From: Rhizonema sp. PD37
Lineage (GTDB): Bacteria; Cyanobacteriota; Cyanobacteriia; Cyanobacteriales; Nostocaceae
DNA: 54,238 nt
Assembly: GCA_029379215.1 (NCBI GenBank)
Contig: JAQYWO010000019.1
Span: forward strand, 1-54,238
Reading direction: 5' to 3'
Positions 44,862 through 53,491 of this stretch are shown in pieces. A program made the position numbers and the translations under genes. Under the pieces are notes generated by a model, which made no database searches, was not told the origin of the DNA, and saw only the letters and a program-made list of their open reading frames with translations. Each line of letters opens with the position of its first letter. Position 1 is the first letter of the stretch.

Positions 44862-45719
44862 AAGCGCGTCTACTTAATATAGAAAGGATTTTTCTGATTT
44901 ATTTTCACTGGCAGACTGCATTAACAGAATTTAGCGGGCTGTGTCAACTCTGTAAATAAGCCTTAACAATTCTACCTTAATTGTAACGATCTAAATTGGT
45001 TTTTGGAACTATTAAGGCAACACTCAATGGAGAGAAGTCCGATCAATGGTGGGGAGAGAGTATAACATGGAATGGCACTAAGTTAAGTGTTAAGACTGAC
45101 GCGGAGAGGGGAGAAACGGGGACGCGGAGATACAATTTTCCCCGCGTCCCGGCGTCTCCGTGTCAGCCCCTTTTTAGGTTTTCTTAGTGCCATTCGGGTA
45201 TAACATGCGATGCCCTTTGCCACGGCGGTATCGCCATATCGCTCTAACAACCTTTTCTCACCTATGGTATAATTTATACTAGTGTTTACTCTTGCTCATT
45301 CAGCTACGCTCCCACGGGCAAGTCAAGAGAGGGTTGAAAAATTAGACACTTTGTAATTCTAGCTTGGACTTTTTGAGATAAATTTTTTGATTCAAACCGT
45401 AGTAATTATTTATCCTCTCATTTAGGATTATTTCTTACTACGAATTACATAGATGTACTCTGCAACAAGATCAATGCTTTTCCTTGTAAAAATGGGCTAA
45501 AAGTATATTTCAGTGTTTCTCTTTGTCATATAATGTAGTGCTTGTTTATACTAAATTTTAATTTATCAGGGGAAGAAAATTAAATTTAATTACTCAGCAG
45601 TTATCCGGTTTACTTTTTACAAAAAAAATACCAAAACTACACGTAAACTCCACATAACAGTATTCGTAAAATTGTAAGGTTTTGTTAAGTTTATTATATT
45701 GTTACTTGCATGTTAATAA
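44862..45719. other. Spacer with a MITE-like element and a long A/T-rich leader
   Basis: No gene. It contains the family C element (45070-45195) and a long A/T-rich region (45290-45719) upstream of the 379-residue unknown protein. A TATAAT lies at 45529-45534, but no matching -35 box is obvious. Confidence 0.4.
45060..45207. mobile_element. MITE-like element, family C, with 13-bp inverted ends and flanking direct repeat
   Basis: GAATGGCACTAAG (45070-45082) and CTTAGTGCCATTC (45183-45195) are perfect 13-base inverted repeats. Outside them stand direct repeats GTATAACATG (45060-45069 and 45198-45207, with GG between the right end and the repeat), as expected for a target-site duplication. The interior is palindromic (GACGCGGAGA against TCTCCGTGTC, GGGGACGCGG against CCGCGTCCC). 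About 126 bp, non-coding, hence non-autonomous. Confidence 0.7.
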
Positions 45720-46859
45720 ATGCTTTTACCTACTAAAACTTCTGAAAATCCCTCGGTAAAGCTTTTGGTTAACTTTTGGGCAGAGCGCTATACAGTTGAC
45801 ATGTCTTCTCTGACTCAAAATTCAAAGTTATATGGAGAATTGATTAAAGCCGCTTTGCCAGAAGCTCGAGCCTTAACTACAGCTAAATTATTGAATAATG
45901 TATTACTTGTCACAAACAAACAGGCAGAGCAGCAGGCAAAATCTCTTTACGAATATATTCCTGAGATTATTGATTCTGCTTGGGGACGAAGAATAACTCA
46001 ATTTGCCAGCCAAGTTTATCAAAAGTTACTAGAAGTTTACCAACAGCAGTCTGGTATCCTAGTTGCTCCACGCACAAGACAAATTAGCACACTCACTGTA
46101 GCTGAACAGGATTCTCTTTTGTTATGGCCGATTCCAGATATCGTGAATCTGGCAAATGAAATAGAACAAATGCTACTAAAATATCAAGAACAACACGTAA
46201 TGGTAAATGATTGGCGTACAGTTGGCTTTTTGACTACATTATTCAATTTTACTAACAAGTTACTTATTAACCAGCTAACACCTGTAGAGAAAGTGTTGCT
46301 GTGTCCCTACTTCAAATTTGTTGAAGAACAGGTTGCCATACCTTGGCAAAGAGTCTGTGCCGCTGCTGCTCAGCATGAGCAAGGTTCAGAAGCCTTAACT
46401 CTAGTTGAACAAATGTTGCCTATGGCTTCTGAGATTAGTTCAACAGTTTACTGTCAACTTTTACAATTATTTCCTGACCATCGTAGCCGAAGAGGTGGAT
46501 TGAGTCATCCAGAAATAGCACACTCTTGTCTTCGTGACTTAGATATGTTTCAAGGTTACTTATGGCTTTGCTTATTAGAGGGAAGTCCAAGATCACTGCA
46601 AAAAGAATTAGTGCCTTTATGTGTGATGGTGATGCCGAGTGTCGGAGTGGAATGGAGAATGATAGATCAATGGAAACGACTATTAGCGGATGAAATAGAA
46701 AGCCGTGTAACGCCGGAACAGAAGCCCCTGTTATTGAATTACACTCGCAGCATGGAGGAAGAATTCTTTGCAGCACGTAAGAGCTTAGGTAACTTTGGAG
46801 ACACAATTGAAATTCCCAAAAGCAAAAACCCACTAAACACAGTGTCGAGTGCATTTTGA
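45720..46859 (+). CDS. Unknown protein of 379 residues (cyanobacterial)
   Basis: I do not recognise a domain. It is soluble, with no signal peptide, and largely helical by composition. Three recognisable parts are: about 1-80, containing PEARALTTAKLLNNVLLVTNKQAEQQAKSLYEYIPEIIDSAWGRRITQFASQVYQKLLEVYQQQ; a middle with PIPDIVNLANEIEQMLLKYQEQ and FNFTNKLLINQLTPVEKVLLCPYFKFVEEQVAIPWQRVCAAAAQHEQGSEAL; and a C-terminal part with CLRDLDMFQGYLWLCLLEGSPRSLQKELVPLCVMVMPSVGVEWRMI. ATG 45720 is preceded by a long A/T-rich leader; an earlier start is not possible because of stops. It ends convergently with prs. Confidence 0.65.
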   Translation: MLLPTKTSENPSVKLLVNFWAERYTVDMSSLTQNSKLYGELIKAALPEARALTTAKLLNNVLLVTNKQAEQQAKSLYEYIPEIIDSAWGRRITQFASQVYQKLLEVYQQQSGILVAPRTRQISTLTVAEQDSLLLWPIPDIVNLANEIEQMLLKYQEQHVMVNDWRTVGFLTTLFNFTNKLLINQLTPVEKVLLCPYFKFVEEQVAIPWQRVCAAAAQHEQGSEALTLVEQMLPMASEISSTVYCQLLQLFPDHRSRRGGLSHPEIAHSCLRDLDMFQGYLWLCLLEGSPRSLQKELVPLCVMVMPSVGVEWRMIDQWKRLLADEIESRVTPEQKPLLLNYTRSMEEEFFAARKSLGNFGDTIEIPKSKNPLNTVSSAF

Positions 46860-46938
46860 CAAGTGTAGAGCGGTATAGCAGCGTCTGGCTTGAAAAGCTC
46901 CTTAGGTTAGTCGCGGCGATACGCCCATACAGCAAAAT

Positions 46939-46978
46939 GTCACCAGTCATTGGCATCAAACGACATCAAACTGGTGAC
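46939..46978. terminator. Inverted repeat between convergent genes
   Basis: GTCACCAGT (46939-46947) and ACTGGTGAC (46970-46978) are perfectly complementary with a 22-base loop that contains a repeated CATCAAAC word. It lies 80 bases after the unknown protein and 12 bases after prs, so it probably terminates both transcripts. Confidence 0.6.
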
Positions 46979-46989
46979 TATTGATAACC

Positions 46990-48006
46990 TTAACGAAACA
47001 TGCTGCTAACTGAACTATCTTCGTGAATTCGCCAGATGGTTTCTCCTAGCAAATTAGCTACTGAAAGCGTGACGAGTTGTGGAAAGCGATCGCTCTCTGA
47101 AATCGGGATTGTGTTTGTGACAATAACTTCCTCAAATAAACCACTTGATAAGCGTTCAACTGCGGGTGGGGATAATACGGCATGAGTTGCACAGGCATAA
47201 ACCTGACGAGCGCCTTCCTCACGTAATAACTTTGCTCCTGCGGTAATAGTTCCAGCAGTATCGATCATGTCATCTACCAGTACTGCTGTTTTACCTTTCA
47301 CATCACCGATAACATTTAACACTTCAGCAACATTATGAGCCTGACGACGTTTATCGATAATTGCCAGTGGGGCATCATCTAACTTTTTCGCAAATGCCCT
47401 CGCTCGTGCTACACCGCCGACATCTGGAGAAACTACCACAATATCTGGCAGTTGTTTACTTGCCAAATAATTTAGTAACACTGGTGAACCGTAAATATGA
47501 TCAAGGGGTAGATCGAAATAACCTTGAATTTGAGACGAGTGTAAATCCATAGCGAGAACTCGGTTAGCACCTGCTTCTGTGAGTAGGTTAGCAACGAGCT
47601 TCGCAGTAATTGACTCTCGTCCTGCTGTTTTGCGATCAGCGCGGGCATACCCATAGTAGGGAATGACGGCAGTTACCTGACGTGCTGAGGCGCGACGACA
47701 GGCGTCGATCATAATCAGCAACTCCATGAAATTGTCGTTTACAGGACGACAAGAGGGCTGGATTAAATAAACATCACAACCCCGGATCGATTCTTGTATT
47801 TGAACGTAAAGTTCGCCATCCGCAAATCTTTTGCGGATCATTGGTCCCAAATCCATGCCCAGGTAACGAGCGACTTCTTGAGACAGTGGTACATTAGCGG
47901 AGCCAGAGAACAACCGCAAGCGGCTTTGTTCTATCAGTCCTGTTGCCGCTGGCTGTGCTGTTAATGGTGCAGAACTAAGCACTGCAGATCCTCGACGTGC
48001 ATTCAT
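46990..48006 (-). CDS. prs: Ribose-phosphate pyrophosphokinase (PRPP synthetase)
   Basis: Makes PRPP from ribose 5-phosphate and ATP for purine, pyrimidine, His, Trp and NAD synthesis. The 338 residues include LRLFSGSANVPLSQEVARYLG, the ATP-binding IPYYGYARADRK (115-126), LHSSQIQGYFDLPLDHIYGSP, the PRPP-binding loop VLVDDMIDTAGT (242-253), and ISESDRFPQLVTLSVANLLGETIWRIHEDSSVS. The N-terminus has an extension of about 28 residues (MNARRGSAVLSSAPLTAQPAATGL) before the usual MKLF-like start, common in cyanobacteria. It is a single gene with ATG 48006. Confidence 0.97.
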   Translation of the reverse strand: MNARRGSAVLSSAPLTAQPAATGLIEQSRLRLFSGSANVPLSQEVARYLGMDLGPMIRKRFADGELYVQIQESIRGCDVYLIQPSCRPVNDNFMELLIMIDACRRASARQVTAVIPYYGYARADRKTAGRESITAKLVANLLTEAGANRVLAMDLHSSQIQGYFDLPLDHIYGSPVLLNYLASKQLPDIVVVSPDVGGVARARAFAKKLDDAPLAIIDKRRQAHNVAEVLNVIGDVKGKTAVLVDDMIDTAGTITAGAKLLREEGARQVYACATHAVLSPPAVERLSSGLFEEVIVTNTIPISESDRFPQLVTLSVANLLGETIWRIHEDSSVSSMFR

Positions 48007-48815
48007 GACAATCTTATCACCAAAGATTTAGTAAATTTAACTGAAATAGGCTGATAAATTGTAGGCTTTGCAGGAATTTTCATCAGAACTTATACCTTTC
48101 TTCATTAACTCTGCAGTCCTTTTGACAAACAAACTACTGACAGCTTAACTGAACATTATGATTCTTAACTAGACCCATAGTTTAGATCTTTTATCTATTT
48201 TTTAGCTTGAAATTAAAAAATTTCACTTTCTTAAGTGTTAGTTTGGTTTGTGGCTTCCCTTCGATTAACTTATACATAAGTGTACACTAAATATATGTAT
48301 TTTTTTATGCTTTTTTTATTCTTTTATCCGTATAAATATTTAAGACCATGCTTTGAAAGCATCAACAATATTTATCTGCTTACAATCATTGATTATGCTT
48401 TTATAAGTAGTAAATTGACAAACGAGGTAAAAAGTGTGTCAACGAGATCAAGGAAGAAAAGACATAAACCCTACTTTGATTTGGGCGATCCGGCGCACAG
48501 GAGTTACCAAAGCCATCACGCTACCCAGATAGCAGTTGTGGCAATCATTGAATCAAAGCGTGCAAATTTTGTTATTCCACATGATGCTCGATTTAAAACC
48601 GTGCAGAAGCAGTATAGCTGCCTTTGAATATGTAAGTATTGTCCACTTCTTCGCTTTGTTATTTCATAAATCAAAAATCGAATACTATCGCTATATTAAG
48701 ATGCAGCATAATTTAACTTAGTTCCTGATTACGTATTGACAAAAACTCCCTTTCAGCAGTATCTGTCACTAAGAAACTATCTTCCGTCGCTGCTATTACA
48801 CTCAATCAATCCACA
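48007..48815. other. A/T-rich spacer without a convincing gene
   Basis: About 800 bases between divergent genes prs and the Ser/Thr kinase. It contains a 10-base palindrome AGTGTACACT (48279-48288) and long T/A tracts. A 115-codon open frame (48280-48627) has a hydrophobic start and a basic second half (RSRKKRHKPYF) but no recognisable family, and I do not call it. Confidence 0.4.
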
Positions 48816-50585
48816 ATGCAACCACCGATTACAGTTGGCACTGTCCTACAAAACCGTTACCGGATAATTCAAACCCTTGGTCAGGGGGGATTTGGTAGAA
48901 CCTTTCTGGCAGAAGATCAGAGGCGCTTTAACGAACTTTGTGCAATTAAAGAATTAATTCCCACGACAATGGAGGCTTTCGCTTGGGAGAAGGCAAAGGA
49001 ACTTTTCCAACGAGAAGCGGCAAGTTTGTATCAAATAGAACACACGCAAGTCCCCAAATTCCGCGAAAGATTTGAACAAGACCAGCGGTTGTTTTTAGTA
49101 CAGGATTATGTAGCCGGAAAAACGTATCGTACTTTGCTGGATGAACGCAAAGAACGTGGCGCTGTCTTCACAGAAGCAGAAGTCATGCATCTACTACGTT
49201 CTTTGTTACCAGTCTTAGAGTACATTCACAGACTGGGAATTATTCACCGGGATATCTCACCAGAAAATATTATTTTGCGAGAAGGCGATTCAAAGCCAGT
49301 CTTAATTGACTTTGGGGTGGTGAAAGAATTAGCCACTCGATTGCAATCGCCAGATAATGCCACGCCAGGAACCTATGTGGGAAAATTAGGTTACTCTCCC
49401 AGCGAGCAATTACAAACAGGTCAAGCTTATCCCAGTAGTGACTTGTATGCACTTGCAGTCACAGCAATAGTTTTGTTAACTGGCAAAAAACCTACTGAAC
49501 TATTTGATGACTCCCAACTTACTTGGCATTGGCAACGTTGGGCAACAGTTAGTCCACGATTTGCTGCTGTGTTGAATCGCATGTTGAATTATAGACCAAG
49601 AGATCGCTATCAAAGTACTACAGAAGTAGCACAAGCATTGCAGACCCTTGAGCAGGCTACTGTCCCACCAAATTCTCATTTATCCAACGTGGAAACTGTT
49701 GCCGTTGGTCGTCGTCCCGAGCCGATATCTAGAGCGCCCTACAGACCAGATCCAAGGATAACACAACCATCTTCTAACTCTTTTTTAGATAATCCTTTAG
49801 CAATCGGAGCAATTGGTAGTGCTGTTGTTATCTTAGCAGGGTTAGCTTCTTGGACAATAGTTGGCTCTATACGTAAGTCATCAAAAGAATCACCAACACC
49901 ACAAACTTTTCCTTCTCCAGTCATAGCTGGTAGTACTACAGCTACAGCTACAGCTACACCTACACCCACACGCACATCCACAGCGAAGCGAACACCCATT
50001 CCTAAACCGACTCCGATCAATAACCAACCTGTTGTGTTTAGAGAACGTCTCAATTTTGGTGCATCCCATGCAACTAACCTTGAGCGAGATCTTAAAGAAA
50101 ATCAGACGATATACTATATCTTTAATGCTGATAAAGGTCAACAGTTAACTGCGTTGTTTGTCCAAGAAAGTGGTGTTTTATTAACTGTCTTCGGACCAAA
50201 TCGTAAACCTATTGATAATGCTGCTAAGGACGTAAAGTTCTATCAAGGAAGTTTGCCTTTGACGGGTGTTTACACTATCAAAGTCACACCCGTTGCCGGA
50301 TTTTCCGGAACAAACTATAACCTTAATGTTAGACTAGAAAATCAAGAGACTTCAACTCCCACACCTACACCTACACCTACACCTACACCTACACCTACAC
50401 CTACACAAATCTTCCCCACACCTACACCTACTCCGACACAACCCTTCCCTACACCTACTCCGACACAACCCTTCCCTACACCTATACCTACACAAACTCA
50501 GTCTCAATCTCCCAAAAAGCATCACAGTCACCCGATTGCTACTAAAACTCCAAAATCAGCTTCCAAAGAAAGCAATCAGCTGTGA
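48816..50585 (+). CDS. Serine/threonine protein kinase with transmembrane segment and PPC-like extracellular domain
   Basis: The 589 residues have an N-terminal Hanks-type kinase (about 14-275): glycine loop TLGQGGFGRTF, Lys45 in CAIKEL, catalytic HRDISPEN (144-151), DFG (165-167) and GYSPSEQ in place of APE. A linker is followed by one hydrophobic segment (IGAIGSAVVILAGLASWTIVG, about 330-350), then a Thr/Pro/Ala-rich stalk, a PPC-like beta-domain (about 408-505: NFGASHATNLERDLKENQTIYYIFNADKGQQLTALFVQ...GVYTIKVTPVAGFSGTNYNLNVRL) and a C-terminal Pro-Thr repeat tail. The kinase faces the cytosol and the beta-domain the periplasm, so it looks like a receptor kinase. The ATG start fits. The repeat tail is encoded by near-perfect tandem DNA repeats (see 50363-50495). 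Confidence 0.93.
   Translation: MQPPITVGTVLQNRYRIIQTLGQGGFGRTFLAEDQRRFNELCAIKELIPTTMEAFAWEKAKELFQREAASLYQIEHTQVPKFRERFEQDQRLFLVQDYVAGKTYRTLLDERKERGAVFTEAEVMHLLRSLLPVLEYIHRLGIIHRDISPENIILREGDSKPVLIDFGVVKELATRLQSPDNATPGTYVGKLGYSPSEQLQTGQAYPSSDLYALAVTAIVLLTGKKPTELFDDSQLTWHWQRWATVSPRFAAVLNRMLNYRPRDRYQSTTEVAQALQTLEQATVPPNSHLSNVETVAVGRRPEPISRAPYRPDPRITQPSSNSFLDNPLAIGAIGSAVVILAGLASWTIVGSIRKSSKESPTPQTFPSPVIAGSTTATATATPTPTRTSTAKRTPIPKPTPINNQPVVFRERLNFGASHATNLERDLKENQTIYYIFNADKGQQLTALFVQESGVLLTVFGPNRKPIDNAAKDVKFYQGSLPLTGVYTIKVTPVAGFSGTNYNLNVRLENQETSTPTPTPTPTPTPTPTPTQIFPTPTPTPTQPFPTPTPTQPFPTPIPTQTQSQSPKKHHSHPIATKTPKSASKESNQL
50363..50495 (+). repeat. Coding microsatellite and 27-bp tandem repeat in kinase C-terminus
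   Basis: Bases 50363-50406 consist of about seven consecutive CCTACA hexamers (Pro-Thr). From about 50430, a 27-base unit (CTACACCTACTCCGACACAA plus CCCTTCC) occurs twice, encoding PTPTQPFPT repeats. Such arrays expand and contract by slippage while staying in frame. Confidence 0.85.
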
Positions 50586-50641
50586 ACTTTGCCTCTCGAC
50601 TTTTGTATTGGAGCTAAAAGCTAATAGTTTATAGTGGGATT

Positions 50642-51376
50642 ATGGGAACCGCATCCCCAAATTTGGTGTGGTATGAGATTAGGTGTAGGATATTGAACGT
50701 ACTACTGATTACTGGAACTGATACGGAGTCTGGCAAAACTGTTTTGACAACAGCAATGGCTGCTTATTGCCAAAAATATTGCCATTCCCGCAGCTTGGGA
50801 ATTATGAAACCAATACAATCGGCAGAAGGCGATCGCGAGTGGTATCAAAAGCTATTTTCTTTGGATCAATCTCCCGAAGAAATTACACCTTTGTACTTTC
50901 AAGCACCTCTAGCACCTCCCATAGCAGCAGCAAAAGAAAATCGGACAGTAGATTTAGCCGTTGTCTGGCAAGCTTTGACAGCCTTAAGAAACCGAAAAGA
51001 TTTTCTTTTGGTGGAAACCTTAGGAGGGTTAGGTTCGCCTGTTACGGAGGAACTCACAGTAGCAGATTTAGCAGGAACATGGTGTTTACCTACAGTCTTA
51101 GTCGTGCCAGTCAAATTGGGTGCGATCTCTCAAGCAGTGGCAAATGTAGCATTAGCCAGACAAAAGCAAGTGACACTTTTAGGAATTATCCTCAACTGTG
51201 TTCAACCGAGAACAGATGCAGAAATTGCCGACTGGACACCAACTGATTTAATTCAATCACTCACCAATATCCCTGTATTGGGGTGCTTACCATATCTAGA
51301 TAATTTAGCAGATTTGGACAAACTAGCCAAAGTAGCGTCAGATTTAGATTTAGAACGCTTGGGAGTTTGTACCTAG
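50642..51376 (+). CDS. bioD: Dethiobiotin synthetase
   Basis: BioD closes the ureido ring of dethiobiotin in biotin synthesis, using ATP and CO2. The product (up to 244 residues) has the P-loop [11 protein letters not shown] (about 22-32), [26 protein letters not shown] (substrate contact), the [12 protein letters not shown] segment equivalent to the E-G-A-G-G motif, and [20 protein letters not shown]. The start is uncertain: ATG 50642 gives 17 extra residues, while TTG 50693 (with GTAGGA upstream) gives [15 protein letters not shown], closer to the usual start. No other bio genes are near. The stop TAG (51374-51376) lies within a perfect hairpin. Confidence 0.9.
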   Translation: MGTASPNLVWYEIRCRILNVLLITGTDTESGKTVLTTAMAAYCQKYCHSRSLGIMKPIQSAEGDREWYQKLFSLDQSPEEITPLYFQAPLAPPIAAAKENRTVDLAVVWQALTALRNRKDFLLVETLGGLGSPVTEELTVADLAGTWCLPTVLVVPVKLGAISQAVANVALARQKQVTLLGIILNCVQPRTDAEIADWTPTDLIQSLTNIPVLGCLPYLDNLADLDKLAKVASDLDLERLGVCT

Positions 51377-51411
51377 CATAGAGATACAAACCATTCGTAC
51401 CTCTATGCTAG
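51373..51411. terminator. 11-bp perfect hairpin spanning the bioD stop codon
   Basis: CTAGCATAGAG (51373-51383) is exactly complementary to CTCTATGCTAG (51401-51411). The TAG stop of bioD lies in the left arm, and the ribosome binding site AAAGGAG of the next gene starts a few bases after the right arm. No U-run follows, so it may attenuate rather than stop transcription, or act on translation coupling. Confidence 0.6.
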
Positions 51412-51427
51412 CTTTAAAGGAGAAAAA

Positions 51428-52318
51428 ATGGTACAAGTAGCAAAAATAGGTCATGTTGGATTCAAAACGCCAGATGTTGAAGCTATGCTGGCATACTACA
51501 CAGAAATTCTGGGGTTCACTCTGACCGAAAGAGGTTCTGATGGAGCCATCTATCTAAGCTGTGCAGTAGATCATCATACAATCATTCTCTATCCCTCGAC
51601 ACAAAGCGGTCATAACCACTTTGCTTTTCAGATTGATAGTACTCAGACATTGAAAGACGCAGCAAAACAACTGCGTGAAGCAGGCATCCAGGTGGAGCAA
51701 AAAACAGATGCCCAACCAGGAATACCGGAACTCCTTCAATTTTGCGATCCAGAAGGACATACTCTCCAGTTATATTCAACCATTCAACAAGTCAGCCATG
51801 GGTTTCGAGAAACAGGCATAGTCCCTGAAAAACTAGGGCACGTCGCCATGTTTGTGCATGATATCGATAAATGTGTTAATTTTTACCAGAAAATTTTAGG
51901 ATTCCGCGTTTCTGACTGGCTAGAAGAGAGTTTTGTCTTCATGCGATGTAATCCGGATCACCACACTATGAATTTTTTGCAGACTAAACAGCAAAAGATG
52001 TTCCACATTGCCTTTCAATTACGAGACTGGGGACATGTACAAACCGCCTGTGATTTTTTGGCAAAGCACAACATCACCCTTCTTTGGGGACCAGTACGCC
52101 ACGGGATTGGACATAACATCGCTACGTACCATCAAGATCCCAATAAAAACATAGTCGAATTATTTACCGAAATAGATATCATGCTCAACGAAGATCTTGG
52201 TTATTTTGAACCCAGGCCCTGGCACGAAGATTTTCCTCAAAGACCAAAAGTATGGAAAGATACTCCGCAAGCCGTGGCTCATTGGGGCGGATTACCACCC
52301 AAGGAATTCATGGAGTGA
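51428..52318 (+). CDS. VOC-family extradiol dioxygenase-like protein
   Basis: The 296 residues form two VOC modules (about 5-115 and 134-248) as in type I catechol/biphenyl-diol extradiol dioxygenases. The metal triad in the second module is intact: His138 (EKLGHVAMFVHD), His193 (MFHIAFQL) and Glu244 (NIVELF). A C-terminal tail (about 50 residues, ending KEFME) follows. It starts at ATG 51428 with AAAGGAG eight bases upstream and lies 51 bases after bioD. The true substrate is unknown, since no aromatic degradation genes are near. It could also be a fosfomycin-resistance or glyoxalase-type enzyme, but the full triad and two-module length favour ring cleavage. Confidence 0.88.
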   Translation: MVQVAKIGHVGFKTPDVEAMLAYYTEILGFTLTERGSDGAIYLSCAVDHHTIILYPSTQSGHNHFAFQIDSTQTLKDAAKQLREAGIQVEQKTDAQPGIPELLQFCDPEGHTLQLYSTIQQVSHGFRETGIVPEKLGHVAMFVHDIDKCVNFYQKILGFRVSDWLEESFVFMRCNPDHHTMNFLQTKQQKMFHIAFQLRDWGHVQTACDFLAKHNITLLWGPVRHGIGHNIATYHQDPNKNIVELFTEIDIMLNEDLGYFEPRPWHEDFPQRPKVWKDTPQAVAHWGGLPPKEFME

Positions 52319-52324
52319 GGTTGC

Positions 52325-53491
52325 TTACAACCAGCTCTCGATTAAGTCGCACGCTGTGATTAAACCCTGTTCAGCTTTGATTTTTTCACCGACTTCAACA
52401 GTCCGTCTTTTACAATCAGGTGTCAATATTTTCTTGTGTAAAACACTAGCTATTCCATCTGCTGTAAGCTTCTGTGAGTCTATAGCAGATCCTACCCCTA
52501 ATCTCAACACCTGTAGCGCATTAAAAAATTGATCGTTGGCTAAAGGTTCCACCAGCATTGGACAGCCATTACGCAATGATCGGGCGATCGTCCCGACTCC
52601 GCCATGAGTAATCAGGGCACCTGCACGCGAAAACAACCAATCGTGTGATATTAAGCCATCTATAAACATGACGTTATCCATCTCAATGTCTGATGGTAAA
52701 TAGCTGTCATGGAAATCTGCCCAGCCTTTGTGAATCAGAATTCGGCGATTTAATTTAGCCGCAGCACGCACGTGGGCTTCTATAACTTCTTGAATATTTT
52801 CCACAGATACACTGCTGAATGAGAGTACTAAAGGATTGGGTTCCTGCTCAACAAATTCCCTAAGCTCTTGACTGGGTTGCCAGCTGCTCCAATCTGGATC
52901 TTCATAAAACCAGAAACCTGTTTGATGTACTTGGGAATATTTCGGAGATAACTGACAAAAATAGGGACTAGCAGCCAATATAAAATGGTTCAAATCTTTG
53001 GGATTTCGCAAATTATCAATAGAAGATGTTTGTTGTTCTGATTCTGGCTTAGGTAAGCAACGAAAAAACGGAGTTACACAAGAGCGAATCCAACAAATAT
53101 TATAGATATCTGCTATCGTTGCGGCGACTGTATCTTGCAAATGACCAGAAATTAACATATCTGCATCATTACATGCCTTCATTAGACAGTCCACACTGTC
53201 CAATAAGTTATACTTGAAATCCGCAGGTGCTGATTTTTCTATATCTAGCAACTCCGCTCTCATTAAAAGCAAATGGTTCCATCTTCGTGCATAACGTCGT
53301 ATTTCTTGAGGACCAATCTTTGAACGCTCAACATTAACTGTTTCTAATCCAGCTTTTAAAATATAAGGATGTATTGCCTCATTTATTACCATACGTACTT
53401 GATGCCCTCTAGTTTTCAGGACTTTTCCAAGTGCAATAAAAGGTAAGTTGTCTCCTAATGTACCGTGACTTGTAATGACTATATTGCTCAT
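52325..53491 (-). CDS. GT1-family glycosyltransferase (UDP-glycosyl transferase/MGT-like)
   Basis: The 388 residues have the GT-B fold of family 1. The N-terminal half begins MSNIVITSHGTLGDNLPFIALGKVLKTRGHQVRMVIN. The C-terminal donor-binding region has RILIHKGWADF, NVMFIDGLISHDWLFSRAGALITHGGVGTIARSLRNGCPMLVEPLANDQFFNALQV (the HGG and P-x-x-x-DQ patterns of GT1). Likely acceptors are sterols, carotenoids or secondary metabolites; the specificity is not inferable. It converges on the dioxygenase with a gap of only 6 bases, so no terminator is visible between them. Confidence 0.87.
   Translation of the reverse strand: MSNIVITSHGTLGDNLPFIALGKVLKTRGHQVRMVINEAIHPYILKAGLETVNVERSKIGPQEIRRYARRWNHLLLMRAELLDIEKSAPADFKYNLLDSVDCLMKACNDADMLISGHLQDTVAATIADIYNICWIRSCVTPFFRCLPKPESEQQTSSIDNLRNPKDLNHFILAASPYFCQLSPKYSQVHQTGFWFYEDPDWSSWQPSQELREFVEQEPNPLVLSFSSVSVENIQEVIEAHVRAAAKLNRRILIHKGWADFHDSYLPSDIEMDNVMFIDGLISHDWLFSRAGALITHGGVGTIARSLRNGCPMLVEPLANDQFFNALQVLRLGVGSAIDSQKLTADGIASVLHKKILTPDCKRRTVEVGEKIKAEQGLITACDLIESWL

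Noticed and set aside
48280..48627. 115-codon plus-strand frame with hydrophobic start
   Set aside because: A/T-driven hydrophobic N-terminus and a basic second half without family similarity; no ribosome binding site. Not impossible but unsupported.
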